Shown: positions 1 through 9,994, numbered from the stretch's first letter. The stretch is DNA of 64,000 bases from Gammaproteobacteria bacterium (GCA_029880855.1 JAOUNS010000016.1:1-64000), one strand, 5' to 3'. The notes: generated by a model not told the origin, from the letters alone. Numbers and translations are program-made.

Positions 1-252
1 TGCCGGCCCTTCACCCATACCTTTGATACGCGCAGACAACAAATTGTTATAAAGTGAAGCGTTAATTTTATCATTTGTTGGATCTTTAAAATAAAATGAA
101 GCCTGGGCATTAGTGGTACCAACAAGAATCTTCAAATCACCGGCAGAGGGAATTTTACTGATAATATCGCCCATGTATTCTGCGTACACTTTTGTAACTG
201 ACTCATCTATAGAATCGGTGATTGAATTACTACCTTTAACTATATCATCCAT
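1..252 (-). CDS. Hypothetical protein, 3' end outside window (partial)
   Basis: An open minus-strand frame begins with ATG at 252 and runs off the left edge, giving 84 residues starting MDDIVKGSNSITDSIDESVT. An AGGAG ribosome binding site lies seven bases upstream, so the start is well supported. No signal peptide or membrane segment is visible in this part, and I do not recognise the family. The SITDSIDESVT stretch faintly recalls the N-termini of RebB/R-body (killing trait) proteins, but the remainder does not, so no function is proposed. It lies in the same direction as the LuxR-type regulator gene, about 490 bases downstream of it. Confidence 0.6.
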   Translation of the reverse strand, partial: MDDIVKGSNSITDSIDESVTKVYAEYMGDIISKIPSAGDLKILVGTTNAQASFYFKDPTNDKINASLYNNLLSARIKGMGEGPA

Positions 253-743
253 CTCTATTCTCCTAAATTACAATATTACATCAACGTGAACTTTCTCAGA
301 ACGAGCAACTTCTTTCTGTTAAGATAATTGCCAACGCAGCATCAATATCTCCATGCCGTAGTTAATTAAAACAACATTTATCACTGACACAAAATATTAA
401 ATATGCTTTAACTACCACATCATCTGGAATGAATTAATGTCGATTAATAATGGTTGAGCATAGACAATTATCAATAAAACAAAGGTCTGCAGTAATCCCA
501 TACTTTAGTCTGCATTGATGGTGGAATGGTATATTTGTAGATTGCAAAGAATAAGGCCAACCTACGGATGGGCTGTTATCTGACCGGAACAATACTATTC
601 ATTTATAACAAACGTTGTGTGGATTGTAAAACAACCACAGCAGCCATGGATTTTTAAGTCTAAATCAGTTTGAATCTGTGAAAACACATTATCAAAATAT
701 ACTGCATTAATAGACCTGCAATTTTATTATATTTAGATACAAG
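253..743. other. Intergenic, no gene seen
   Basis: AT-rich stretch of about 490 bases between the LuxR-type regulator and the left-edge gene. No frame with a credible start, no RNA gene and no clear terminator hairpin was seen. It probably holds the promoter of the left-edge gene. Confidence 0.5.
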
Positions 744-1349
744 TTAACCATAGGAGAGAAACAGGCCCTTCTTTTTTGCCTCCATGGCTGCCTGCGTCCT
801 GTTACTTACCCCCATACACTTAAAAATTGATGTAACATGCATTTTCACAGTAGCTTCTGCGAGTTTAAGTCTGGAGGCTATTAATTTATTGGAACACCCT
901 TCAACTAACAACTCCAACACTTCAAATTGTCTGGGGGTCAAATTTGTTTTATTTCCTGATATCGTGTTTGGCGGCATATACACACCGCCGGACATAACCA
1001 GTCTTAAAGCACTTAGCAATACTGAACCAGACGTGTTTTTTGGTATATAACCAACCACACCAAGCTCCAGTGCATTTTTAACGTCTCTATTGATTTCTGA
1101 TTTTGCAAGAACAACAACAGGTACAGAAGAAAATTTCTTCAACATCTCACACAAATCGATTTTACCATCACTATCGTAGCTATCAGTATCCAGCAACACC
1201 AGTTCGACAGGATTAACAGATAAATTATAACTTAATGCATCTTTGCATTCTGAAACCTCAATCACATTCACGTTGTCATTCAGGTTTTTCAGTATGTACT
1301 TCAGCCCATCACGAAACAGAGGAAAGTTACTAACAGTCAATATATTCAT
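744..1349 (-). CDS. LuxR/NarL-type response regulator
   Basis: A 201-residue two-domain regulator. Residues about 1-120 form a receiver-like domain: the LVLLDTDSYD segment places an Asp (around residue 55) where the phosphoacceptor sits, and GYIPKN supplies the conserved Lys. Residues about 135-200 are a LuxR C-terminal helix-turn-helix, with LTPRQFEVLELLVEG, SNKLIASRL and VKMHVTSIFKCMGVSNRTQA. The usual N-terminal acidic pair is missing (the protein begins MNILTVSNFPLFRDG), so phosphorylation may be altered or absent. No sensor kinase lies nearby; it may be an orphan or atypical regulator. It is followed in the same direction by the left-edge gene and preceded by the large beta-helix gene, which are possible targets by proximity only. 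Confidence 0.9.
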   Translation of the reverse strand: MNILTVSNFPLFRDGLKYILKNLNDNVNVIEVSECKDALSYNLSVNPVELVLLDTDSYDSDGKIDLCEMLKKFSSVPVVVLAKSEINRDVKNALELGVVGYIPKNTSGSVLLSALRLVMSGGVYMPPNTISGNKTNLTPRQFEVLELLVEGCSNKLIASRLKLAEATVKMHVTSIFKCMGVSNRTQAAMEAKKKGLFLSYG

Positions 1350-1596
1350 TTAAATTCCTTGTTTATCTAAAACTCCAACATTCAAACCTCATTTGTATCT
1401 AAAATTAATTACCACAGACTTGCTTGCTGCGTTCAAGTTCAGATTTAGTATTTCCAACATTATTATTAATAACGCCGAGTTCACATCAGATGTGACAGCC
1501 ATCCTGTTATTGCTGTCTGTAGTTATCATCAGCCAATTGACAATCCAGAGGTCACTGATGCACCTACAGTCCTCCTCATAACAACAAGCGTTGCTT

Positions 1597-4500
1597 TTAT
1601 TTACCCGGACTGCCAACCATTTGCTCAACCCAGCCGATGCCAACCTCTGCGCCATTGTCCGAATAAATCCTGCTTGCACCTTCGTATATGGGTGCGTCAA
1701 ATTCTGTTGACAGTACAGTGATACAAGTGTACTGACTGACCACCTTGATGATAAATGTCAGGTCCTGATCAATTCCAGACGCCTCAACTTGTCCTGCACG
1801 TCTGGCATATGCTGAAAGCGCGTAACGTGCCTGAGACCAGGCCTTGACCGTCACTTCAATTTCACTGGCCCATCGCTGTGGATCGGGTAAATCCCCAATG
1901 CTCCGGATTTGTTTCATATAGCGAATTTGATAGTTATTATTTTCCGGATTCGAGTTCGGCTTTCCAGCCGCAGCCTCTGACGGGTTCAGCAGATCAGATA
2001 TTGTATAGGCTGAGTGTGTATCAGCGTTATCATCTCCCAATAATCCGGTATACAGGTTCATAAAACTGACTGGAGATGCATCGCCCTTGTTTGTATCATA
2101 ATCCGCAATGCGACGTGCTTCCTTCCAAAAAGCAACAAACAACAATGTTGATCCTGCATAAGGCCCTTTGGTCAAAATGACAGGCAGCCAACAACCCAGG
2201 TACAGTTGCGAGTTTTGTTGATCTGCTGTTGATGTATCAGCCGCGAGCTTACTTGCTGTTTGGAGAAGGTGATCAGCCAAGTGTGGTTGCCTGACACCTT
2301 GTATTTCCTCAGAAAGGATACTCTGTATTTGTTGCGGCCCCAGAGTTTTTTGGACTTCGACCAAAGTACTGCCAAGCAGCGCATGGCCCTGGCTTTGGCG
2401 TGCGCCGGTTGCTTCAAACAGCGCCTGTCGATCAAGCCAAATATAACCTGAATTATCATTGCTGCTTTGGAAGCTATAGTTTTTCTCAAACCCTTCTAGC
2501 TCCTCCCACAACGACAACGGCCAACATTCAGTGTGACGTGTGAATTCAATAGACCAGCCTGTGACTCTTAAACGTGGTTGCGCATATTCAACAGAGCTAT
2601 TCGCTGGAGATTTTGGCTGAAGAATTGGATCGATGCCAACATAAGAACCCAGTCCCTCAGGGATAACACCGCGTTCATCAATCAAATTGACATTGAGAGA
2701 ATATTGATATGGGGCAACTTCACCTTTTCCTTTTTCCGAATACTTCCATAGCCAGGTACTGCCTTGCCCTTTCAATGTGTAAGCCCCGCCCGGCTGACCG
2801 AGTTGTCCGGTAAACATGGATGCAGATTTTCTACTCTCCGCTGCATTGTAACTCACCTGGATGCTGGTTTTCGATAATAAATCGACGTTGATACTGTACG
2901 CTTGATCCTGACTAATCACTTTTGCAATGCCCGTGGAGTTTATCACTGATTGCACGATATTTAGAGGTTCATTTCCGCCATATAAAGATGTTGCGTGAAA
3001 ATTATCCCCCGCTGAACCAAATGTAAAATCAAAATTTATTACAGTCAGTCCTGTATCTCCCAAGAAACCGCCGGGCTCAATAAAGGTTAATAAAAATGAA
3101 TGGTCCGTTTCTTGATCATCCTGAAGCAAACCCACGTAAAACCACCATTGAGATTCCACATCATGCAGTCTTGATAGTGCAGAGGGTATACTCAAACCAT
3201 TGATATTACCGGTCGGATATGCAAAACGGATATCAGGCCGGGTTTGAACCGAGCCGGGGAAAATATTGTTTTTGGCCTGATTGATAATCGTTACTGTGAC
3301 AGGCGGGTTGCACTCGGTACAGGGTGCGCCGTACAGGGTGCGTGTACCACCCGGCTCAACCAGAATGTTGATCGCACAGTTATTGTATGACGGATTGTCC
3401 CACTTGCAACCAATATGATTCCAGGTATCAAAACCAACCTGACAATTGACGGCTGTACAATTCTCGTACGTCACTCCAATGGCCCCGGTGCGATAAAGCC
3501 GAGGATCAGGCGCCCAGCCGAAGCCGGTACCCGTACCAATGAGAACACCCTGTTCATCAATATCATTACTGACAGATATATTGGAGGCGGTACACTCAGA
3601 CAAACTGATATCCGCTCCCCAGACACTAAAGCCGGTACTCAGTCTATCTTGCGGATTGATAGCCCTGATATTGTCAACAGTAGAATTGCTGATCAGGATA
3701 TCCACACCATAGATTTCAATCCCCGTGGCTTTGGCGCCTGTATTAAATTGTGTAACACCATCAGTGACGTCTTCGACAGAGAAATTATTGACTTTCACAT
3801 TGGCGCTTAAGAATACCGACATACCATGGCAATCATCGCAACTGCCGATAATATTTTTTGCTGAGCAACTGTCGAATTCAAGATTGTAACAGGATATAGG
3901 ATAAAAACCCAACACGGTATGGCCCATCCTGCGAATACTACCGCCGAAATGAGATTGCAACATGCTTGCATGGCAATTTGCGGTAAAAATATCGGAGGAA
4001 AAGCAATAGCTAAAGCCCTCCACTGGCCCGTCATAGTTATATATATCACTCGCTGTGCAGTTTTCCAAAGTGCCCGACAGGGTGTTAAAAAGCATAACAC
4101 CTGAACAGCTGTCCGCTGATGTATAAAAATACTGAAGCTGGCAATCTTTAATAGTTACATTTTTTGCCATAACCACCTGTATGCCTGCCGGAAAAATATT
4201 TCGACTATTGTCATTTCTGTATTCCAGGCCGCTAACGAATATCTTTTCTATAGTTAATTGTTCAACTAATGTTGCCTGAATCCCATACAAACACATATTG
4301 GTTAGTGTACCATTTTTTATAGTGACTCCCGTTGCGCCATAAACAAAAATGCCGGCAAGGGACAGAGAACTGTCCTGGATAAATGCATCCAAAACGCAAT
4401 TATTCAAATCCAGTGTAACATCACTGGAGACAATGGTAATAGCAGCAGCTTTATCCGTAACAGGCGACCATTTTAACCTGTTGGGACCTGACAAGGTATG

Positions 4501-4794
4501 TTTTTGTGGCGCAAATACATAGGTACCCGGTTTATCAATTATAATACCTTCCGGGGGTATCTCGGTAATCAGGTTCCCTGACTGGATACGCGGCCCAGCC
4601 TGATCTATCAGTGCCTCAATGATTTCAAGGATGTCATCGGAAATATCATATATCTCCAACATCTCATGCAAAACATGCCCCAAACCAGCAAAGACATTAT
4701 TCGAAAATATTTTGTCAGTGAACTCGGCTATTTCTTTAGATACGGTGTATAACGTAAGTCCGTTTTTTCCTTGAAGTTCCTTTTTTGTTTTCAT
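1597..4794 (-). CDS. Beta-helix protein fused to AttH/CrtC-like lipocalin hydrolase domain
   Basis: A 1065-residue protein. The frame opens at 4890, but ATG 4794 (MKTKKELQGK) follows an AGGAG site seven bases upstream and is preferred. Residues about 80-530 carry a right-handed parallel beta-helix: repeated units such as GVTIKNGTLTNM, NVTIKDCQLQYF and LISNSTVDNI, typical of pectate-lyase-like PbH1 coils. From about residue 580 the character changes: SQWWFYVGLLQ, HSFLLTFIEPGG, then LRVTGWSIEF and SGYIWLD follow the order of motifs in AttH/CrtC lipocalin-like hydrolases (carotenoid hydratase relatives). No signal peptide is evident, so export would need another route. The beta-helix assignment is firm; the second domain is inferred from motif order. 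Substrate unknown. Confidence 0.75.
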   Translation of the reverse strand: MKTKKELQGKNGLTLYTVSKEIAEFTDKIFSNNVFAGLGHVLHEMLEIYDISDDILEIIEALIDQAGPRIQSGNLITEIPPEGIIIDKPGTYVFAPQKHTLSGPNRLKWSPVTDKAAAITIVSSDVTLDLNNCVLDAFIQDSSLSLAGIFVYGATGVTIKNGTLTNMCLYGIQATLVEQLTIEKIFVSGLEYRNDNSRNIFPAGIQVVMAKNVTIKDCQLQYFYTSADSCSGVMLFNTLSGTLENCTASDIYNYDGPVEGFSYCFSSDIFTANCHASMLQSHFGGSIRRMGHTVLGFYPISCYNLEFDSCSAKNIIGSCDDCHGMSVFLSANVKVNNFSVEDVTDGVTQFNTGAKATGIEIYGVDILISNSTVDNIRAINPQDRLSTGFSVWGADISLSECTASNISVSNDIDEQGVLIGTGTGFGWAPDPRLYRTGAIGVTYENCTAVNCQVGFDTWNHIGCKWDNPSYNNCAINILVEPGGTRTLYGAPCTECNPPVTVTIINQAKNNIFPGSVQTRPDIRFAYPTGNINGLSIPSALSRLHDVESQWWFYVGLLQDDQETDHSFLLTFIEPGGFLGDTGLTVINFDFTFGSAGDNFHATSLYGGNEPLNIVQSVINSTGIAKVISQDQAYSINVDLLSKTSIQVSYNAAESRKSASMFTGQLGQPGGAYTLKGQGSTWLWKYSEKGKGEVAPYQYSLNVNLIDERGVIPEGLGSYVGIDPILQPKSPANSSVEYAQPRLRVTGWSIEFTRHTECWPLSLWEELEGFEKNYSFQSSNDNSGYIWLDRQALFEATGARQSQGHALLGSTLVEVQKTLGPQQIQSILSEEIQGVRQPHLADHLLQTASKLAADTSTADQQNSQLYLGCWLPVILTKGPYAGSTLLFVAFWKEARRIADYDTNKGDASPVSFMNLYTGLLGDDNADTHSAYTISDLLNPSEAAAGKPNSNPENNNYQIRYMKQIRSIGDLPDPQRWASEIEVTVKAWSQARYALSAYARRAGQVEASGIDQDLTFIIKVVSQYTCITVLSTEFDAPIYEGASRIYSDNGAEVGIGWVEQMVGSPGK

Positions 4795-5502
4795 TATCCA
4801 ACTCCTGATGGATTTGCAAGTTATGGGTGAATTTATTGCATTACCTGAGCATGCGATCGGAATATTTTGTTGCAATACCCACAACAGCAAGTTTCAACAA
4901 AAAACATTTTTAAAAATACAACGGCAAGTTAATCTGAAATCAACTTGCATATTATTCTCTATTAAACACACAGTAAAAAAATTATTATTATGATCCTTCC
5001 CGTAGCATTCATACTAATTCATAATCATTTATTTACCACTGTTAGATTTGGTGATCAAAACCAGTCAATATTCAGGAATTGAAAAAAATCCTGGATAATT
5101 AAATGCGAAACAACGCAGTGCAATTTGACAACACCGTATTTTTCTACTTACGGATATACCCTCACCACAAGTATTGTGCCGACTTCAGACTATGTTTGTG
5201 GAGATCAGACAGATAACCAAGATAAAATTTCGGCAAGCGTATCGATGTCTTTTTCCACAGGCTGCAAGATTACACCGATATAGAAACAGAAAGATTGATG
5301 GGACGGTTCAATTCCCGCTCAACCTGAGCGGCTGCCAGTTACAAACCACAAAACAGAAGCAGATATCGCCGGCAATGAACAAGAGACAACAAAACAGCAG
5401 TGGCCCCTGATTTATTCATACAGAAGAAAATAATGCAACACTGGATTTCAATATCCGGGCTTCGCCAATCCATGGCAACACCCCTGCGTTGTATCTCCTG
5501 AA
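4795..5502. other. Intergenic, about 700 bases without a convincing gene
   Basis: AT-rich spacer upstream of the beta-helix gene. A 78-codon plus-strand frame at 5174-5410 has no ribosome binding site and low-complexity, basic composition, so I do not call it. The AGGAG site of the beta-helix gene lies at its left end; its promoter should lie here. Confidence 0.5.
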
Positions 5503-6864
5503 TTAAGTATGTAGTACCTTTGCTATAACACTTCCCAACGCCTTCGGTTCTTTATCATTGCGATGCTCGAAGGCGTGTCTCGCCCATTCAACCAGTTCCA
5601 CCTTGTCTTTTTGAAAGATCATCATATGAGTGGAACCACCAAATTCAAAGTGGCCTATCTCCGTGCCCCGTGTAATCGGGACCGGTGTGCTGCCCTCGGG
5701 GACGATGTAGGTGCTCGGTTCGATGACACAGGTGGAGACTTCCACCATGCCGATACAAACCAGCGCAATGTAGCCGCATCGCTCATGCTCAAAGATGAAA
5801 ATGGCGCGCGCTGCAACATGACCCAGATAGGGTTGGGATTCTGTTCCTTCCCAGGTGCCTTCATCTTCGCCCTGACCGGGACGCTGGGCGAAATAGGTGC
5901 CCGGTTCCACCCAGGAACAGACGATCTTGCCATCCAGCGGTGCATTCCAGCGATGGTAATGGGTGGCCGATAAAAAGCCCTGATACAACTGACCACCTTC
6001 AAACAGTTTTGCCCACTGTTGTTTACCACCGAAGATATCCAGCAGTGAATAATTCACATCCTTGACCCAAAAACGGCTTTCCAGTTTGAGTTTGTCGGTA
6101 TGTTGCCAGGGTGTAGTTTCACAACCGATATTAATGTCTTTTTCAGGATCGCCCTTAAACGGTCTGGCCCCATCAACAAACAGACGAATGAAAAAATCAT
6201 TCCATGAGGCATAGCCATAGCCCGGCAGGGACTTGTCATACACCATGTCGGTCCAGACACCGGCATCCCATGCCGCCTGACTGATCCAGGAGCCCGGTTT
6301 TTCCGGATCAGCGATATCCAGCTTGTCGAGGGATGCGCTGCTCTTGAGGAAGGTATTCCAGGCATTGAGAATATTGCGGAACTGCCCGTTAAAGGACTCA
6401 TCATGAAACAGGGCCAGACCGGCTTCGGTCGCCATGGATACAGCCAGAAAACCATTCAATGGCGTGCCTACCATTTCCGTGTTGTTAAATCCCGGCGAGG
6501 TAGTGATAATTTCATTGATCACTTCAAAAAAATTATCATATCCACCGATCCATAACTTGTCGCCATCGCTTTTAATTTCTTCTCTGGTCTTTTTATCAAT
6601 CCCGGCAACGTAACAATTGGCCTGTTCTATCATCAGGTTCAGCCACATGCGATATACGCTGTTTGCCGTTATCTGGTTTTTGAAATCCTGTACCGCCGGT
6701 ATCAGAGGCGCCAGTGTACCGGCCTTTCTCTTTGCTTCGATTAGGTCACGCAACGGGATGAGAAATTTGGCGGTGGCCCAGATCCGGTTTGGTATCCAGA
6801 ACCCCATTTGAACGGGACCGGCTTCAGCCAGTGTCAGTAAACTCATGTGATTCTTGTTTGCCAT
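5503..6864 (-). CDS. Phosphatidylserine decarboxylase-like pyruvoyl enzyme with N-terminal associated domain
   Basis: A 453-residue protein from ATG 6864 (MANKNHMSLL), preceded by GGGAG seven bases upstream; the longer frame to 6990 lacks a site. The C-terminal half is a phosphatidylserine decarboxylase domain: ATHYHRWNAPLDGKI and GHFEFGGSTHMMIFQ, where the GGST motif (Ser about 411) is the self-cleavage site that yields the pyruvoyl group. The N-terminal half (residues about 40-190) matches the extra helical domain found in the group that includes fungal PsiD-type amino-acid decarboxylases. Unlike the membrane-bound housekeeping Psd it has no obvious transmembrane start. Substrate may be a free amino acid rather than a phospholipid; that is inference. 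It stands alone on the minus strand. Confidence 0.85.
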   Translation of the reverse strand: MANKNHMSLLTLAEAGPVQMGFWIPNRIWATAKFLIPLRDLIEAKRKAGTLAPLIPAVQDFKNQITANSVYRMWLNLMIEQANCYVAGIDKKTREEIKSDGDKLWIGGYDNFFEVINEIITTSPGFNNTEMVGTPLNGFLAVSMATEAGLALFHDESFNGQFRNILNAWNTFLKSSASLDKLDIADPEKPGSWISQAAWDAGVWTDMVYDKSLPGYGYASWNDFFIRLFVDGARPFKGDPEKDINIGCETTPWQHTDKLKLESRFWVKDVNYSLLDIFGGKQQWAKLFEGGQLYQGFLSATHYHRWNAPLDGKIVCSWVEPGTYFAQRPGQGEDEGTWEGTESQPYLGHVAARAIFIFEHERCGYIALVCIGMVEVSTCVIEPSTYIVPEGSTPVPITRGTEIGHFEFGGSTHMMIFQKDKVELVEWARHAFEHRNDKEPKALGSVIAKVLHT

Positions 6865-7166
6865 CACTTGCTCCCTTGTTCGGCTGATAATGACAGGAGG
6901 CAGGTTGCAAACGGATGCAATATATCCATTCTGCGACGTCAGCATTCGGCTGGTTATTCGGAGCACAATGCCGGCCGGACGTTCCCACATACCTGTATGT
7001 TTACAAGCAGTATAGACAGGAAAAGAAGGCGCAATAGGTATCTGATGAAAAATTAAATATTGTGATGGTTAATAACCATAACCAGTATGAAAAATATATC
7101 CTATAAAATGACAGGTATCGCCAAGTTTACCCAGTAAAGTTCATTTATGGAACAGTCGAACAAAGG

Positions 7167-7688
7167 CTAATCCAGGCTGATTTTCAGCCCCATTTCTTTT
7201 TTCATATGCAACAATGCCTCGGCATTACCCATGGCGTCATCGACAGGGTTATGTGTATGTGTGGTCTTGCGCAGATGCTTGAAGTTACCGAACATGTCTT
7301 TTGTCATACCCTTATACAAAGAACCAAGATTGGTTGAACTGAAACCAAAGGGATTCTGCTCCAGAAAATGAATAAAGTACCAGTTGATAAACTGCCAATC
7401 AAAGCCGTTGTTGTCACTGAAGAACATCGGACGTGATTGACTGTTATGTTTTATCCAACCCAGAAACTCACTCATCACCTGTTCCGGATCATCAAACTGC
7501 ATGGTCTCTTCCCGACTGAAACCGGATACGTTCAGGGCGTCAGGCAACCATTTATCACTGATCGGTTTTAGTTTGCCGTAAAAGGTCTTGTCGAGTTTCT
7601 CATCGACGATCACCGCACCAAATGAAATCATGGAATAGTCACCGGGAATCGGTCCGTCACTTTCCACATCCACCATGATAACAGTCAT
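7167..7688 (-). CDS. DEDD-family 3'-5' exonuclease
   Basis: A 173-residue exonuclease of the RNase T/DnaQ fold. The first metal-binding motif is MVDVESDGPIPGDYSMISFG (D7, E9), the second FSDNNGFDWQFINWY (D in the middle), and the third HTHNPVDDAMGNAEAL, giving the His and last Asp of the DEDDh group. The length fits a stand-alone exonuclease domain with no accessory module. It would remove 3' nucleotides from DNA or RNA; which one cannot be told. It is 44 bases downstream of a hypothetical gene in the same direction and may be co-transcribed with it. Confidence 0.87.
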   Translation of the reverse strand: MTVIMVDVESDGPIPGDYSMISFGAVIVDEKLDKTFYGKLKPISDKWLPDALNVSGFSREETMQFDDPEQVMSEFLGWIKHNSQSRPMFFSDNNGFDWQFINWYFIHFLEQNPFGFSSTNLGSLYKGMTKDMFGNFKHLRKTTHTHNPVDDAMGNAEALLHMKKEMGLKISLD

Positions 7689-7732
7689 CCTGTTCTCTCC
7701 TATTCAGATTATCCACATAACTGTTCAATGTC

Positions 7733-8230
7733 TTAATCCGCCACTGACTCCGGATCTGTTTCTAACATGCGCAATTCGGAAATCACGCCATGCGCGATAT
7801 AAAACAACTGTGACAAGTCATCCTGATCATTGCCGAACACCTCTTCCTGCCCGGAATACAGCTGCACACCGTTATAGGTCAGAAAATAGAACCTGACCTC
7901 ACCGTCTGCAGGGACAGGGAAATCAGTGACCGGCTTTGCATGGGTGTAAAACGCCTGTGCCGCACTCAAAAAATGACCGGCAACCTCACGCACACTGTCA
8001 TGCTCACCGCCGCCGATGATTCCGCCACCATTGCTGAGATAAAGACTGACGGTTCCCTCGGCCAACACCAGCAGTGTGTATGAAAAATCACTATAACCGG
8101 TCTCCATCACCATGCCCCATACCGGGTGGCCAAAGTCTGCTTCGGCCAGACCGATATCAGCCGGGTCGAGATGAAAAATTTTATCGCGCAACCCGACGGT
8201 ACCGGATTCTTCTTCGTTGAATTCTGTCAT
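7733..8230 (-). CDS. Hypothetical cytoplasmic protein
   Basis: A 165-residue acidic protein starting MTEFNEEESG, with no signal peptide and no transmembrane segment. The central part has a glycine-rich turn (SNGGGIIGGGEHDSV) followed by amphipathic helices, then a beta-rich segment (EVRFYFLTYNGVQLYSG). I do not recognise the family. It lies between an exported DUF1444-type gene and the exonuclease gene, all on the minus strand with gaps of 44-67 bases, so a shared transcript is possible. Confidence 0.75.
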   Translation of the reverse strand: MTEFNEEESGTVGLRDKIFHLDPADIGLAEADFGHPVWGMVMETGYSDFSYTLLVLAEGTVSLYLSNGGGIIGGGEHDSVREVAGHFLSAAQAFYTHAKPVTDFPVPADGEVRFYFLTYNGVQLYSGQEEVFGNDQDDLSQLFYIAHGVISELRMLETDPESVAD

Positions 8231-8297
8231 CTAAATTTCCTGCTTCCCTTCTAATAAAGTATGCTGCACTTATTTCAGTCGTTTGTTGTATAAGTCG

Positions 8298-9203
8298 CTA
8301 TAGTTTTGGTTTTGACAGCTCACCCAACAATGATTTATCCGGATGGAAGACCACCCATTTCCCCTTGCGCCGGACAAATCCGGTATCAGTGATCGCATGT
8401 GACCACTGGTTCTCCGGGTTATTCATGATCTCCAGTACTCTCCGCAGCCCCTCCTTATCTTTCGAACCGGTGATCATGACAAAGTCACGGGTGGGAACGT
8501 AGACCACCAGCTCACCCTTTACAGGAAACTGTTCTTTGGTCCATATGTCGTCCAATAACAAAAAGGAGGCTTCATACGTACCATCAGCGACCAGAGCGGA
8601 TACATGGGCCGGATCGCCTTCCAGTTTGAGTTTGGGAAAGGTGGTTTTGAGATTATGCAGGGCAATGTCTCGCAACTCGCTGCGTTTTACCCCGACCTCT
8701 TTTAAATCGTCACCGTGTATAAATCGGATCGCTTTCGGTGTGTCAAAGGCATAGACCACATATAACACCTCATTCAGCTTTTCATAAACAAACCCTGCAC
8801 CGGCCTTGCCTTTTTTGGCTCTCTCTTTTGTGATCTGCTGTATTTGCCGGATATAAAGCTCATCCTTGATCACAGGAAAAATATTTTGTTTGGTAAATTT
8901 TTCGTCCGCCAGGTTGTTCGACAAGAGAATGGTGCCGACATAATTCTCGAGGATAGATGACAGATTTTCCGGCGCATTCCGGTAATCCGTATAGGCATTG
9001 TCAAGATAGGCGGTGATTTCTTTCTTGTCGGGCAAGGTGACAGCTATTTCCCCCTCGTCGACAAGTTTCATTTTGATGCCCGGATATTTTTCTGTCGCAT
9101 ACTTGATATACTGTCGGGCAAACTCATGCTTGCTCATGAGTTCAGCCGCATAGCCGGGCAGACAGACAACAAACAATAACAGGGTAAACAGACGCAGCTT
9201 CAT
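8298..9203 (-). CDS. Exported DUF1444 (UPF0354/YtpQ-like) protein
   Basis: A 301-residue protein with a clear signal peptide (MKLRLFTLLLFVVCLPGYAA, cleavage after about residue 20). The body matches the DUF1444 pattern: LDNAYTDYRNAPENL, LSSILENYVG, FPVIKDELYI, LYVVYAFDTPKAIRFI and a final PTRDFVMITGSKDKEGL. The family is known mainly from cytoplasmic Bacillus YtpQ, so a secreted version is a variant. Biochemical role unknown. It is upstream of the hypothetical 165-residue gene in the same direction. Confidence 0.8.
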   Translation of the reverse strand: MKLRLFTLLLFVVCLPGYAAELMSKHEFARQYIKYATEKYPGIKMKLVDEGEIAVTLPDKKEITAYLDNAYTDYRNAPENLSSILENYVGTILLSNNLADEKFTKQNIFPVIKDELYIRQIQQITKERAKKGKAGAGFVYEKLNEVLYVVYAFDTPKAIRFIHGDDLKEVGVKRSELRDIALHNLKTTFPKLKLEGDPAHVSALVADGTYEASFLLLDDIWTKEQFPVKGELVVYVPTRDFVMITGSKDKEGLRRVLEIMNNPENQWSHAITDTGFVRRKGKWVVFHPDKSLLGELSKPKL

Positions 9204-9361
9204 ATCACCTTCCTTGCTAAATCCACATTGGCAGTATACCGGGTCAAACTACGGCAAAAAAGTATCCGCATGCGGTCAACCACCCATTCCAGGCTGATCA
9301 TGATGAAAGCGGCATGAAACTGGTTAAATTTTCACCGGTTTAACCGGCCGGTTGCACCATT

Positions 9362-9994
9362 TCAGCGATTGTACTGAATAAACCCGTCACGGAATCGCAG
9401 CCGCAAATACCAGGCCACTTCGGTATTACTGTTCAGTTTTTTGAACAGGTTCGGGTTAATTTCAATCTTGTGCAAAATACCGCCCAGTCGCGCATGTGCG
9501 CCATCAAAGGAACTGATATCGATCGGCGCCCCCGTATCAAAATACTCGAAGCTGTAGATCTGTGTCGCCTTGTCATTCGCCTGCGTCGTGACCAGCACAG
9601 CGGGATTATCTTCTGAGGCACAGATCTTGTTGAAACAGGGTGAGGCTTTCGCTTTAACCGGATGCCAGGGCTGGATAATCAGTTTTTCTTCCAGCACCTT
9701 GAGCTTGTCTTTCAATTGAGCAACCGTCAGTTTGTTATTTTCCAGTTGTATTGCCAGGGAGATAAAATAGATATAGCGCAAACGGGCAATCATATAGCGT
9801 TGACCGGGGGACTGACGATTGATCAATTGGAAGGCCGCCTGTTCCACTTTGGCCCAGTCATTTTCCTTGATAGGCTGAAAGACTTTATTCAATTCATTGG
9901 CTGTGATAGTTGCTGTCGCCGCCAGGCCTGACGCGGAAATGCTGAACAGCCCCAGGATCAGACTGACAGCACATATACGGGAAAGTGATTCCAT
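9362..9994 (-). CDS. Exported protein of unknown function
   Basis: About 210 residues from ATG 9994 (MESLSRICAV); the ATG at 9997 is directly adjacent, and AAGGAG lies five bases before the second, favouring it. Residues 1-26 are a signal peptide ending near ASGLAA. The remainder mixes helices rich in Lys and Leu with a C-terminal beta segment (VAWYLRLRFRDGFIQY). Two cysteines (PCFNKICASED) could form a disulfide. No family recognised. Just downstream of another short exported protein gene (10026-10508) in the same direction, suggesting a two-gene unit. Confidence 0.75.
   Translation of the reverse strand: MESLSRICAVSLILGLFSISASGLAATATITANELNKVFQPIKENDWAKVEQAAFQLINRQSPGQRYMIARLRYIYFISLAIQLENNKLTVAQLKDKLKVLEEKLIIQPWHPVKAKASPCFNKICASEDNPAVLVTTQANDKATQIYSFEYFDTGAPIDISSFDGAHARLGGILHKIEINPNLFKKLNSNTEVAWYLRLRFRDGFIQYNR

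Noticed and set aside
1..252. R-body (RebB) gene
   Set aside because: Only a short N-terminal likeness; the rest of the visible 84 residues does not follow the RebB pattern.
784..1050. 88-codon plus-strand frame over the LuxR-type gene
   Set aside because: Antisense to a well-supported response regulator with no start signal.
5174..5410. 78-codon plus-strand reading frame in the large intergenic gap
   Set aside because: No ribosome binding site, low-complexity basic composition, no recognisable family.
6054..6455. 133-codon minus-strand frame inside the PSD-like gene
   Set aside because: Alternative-frame shadow of a well-supported gene on the same strand.
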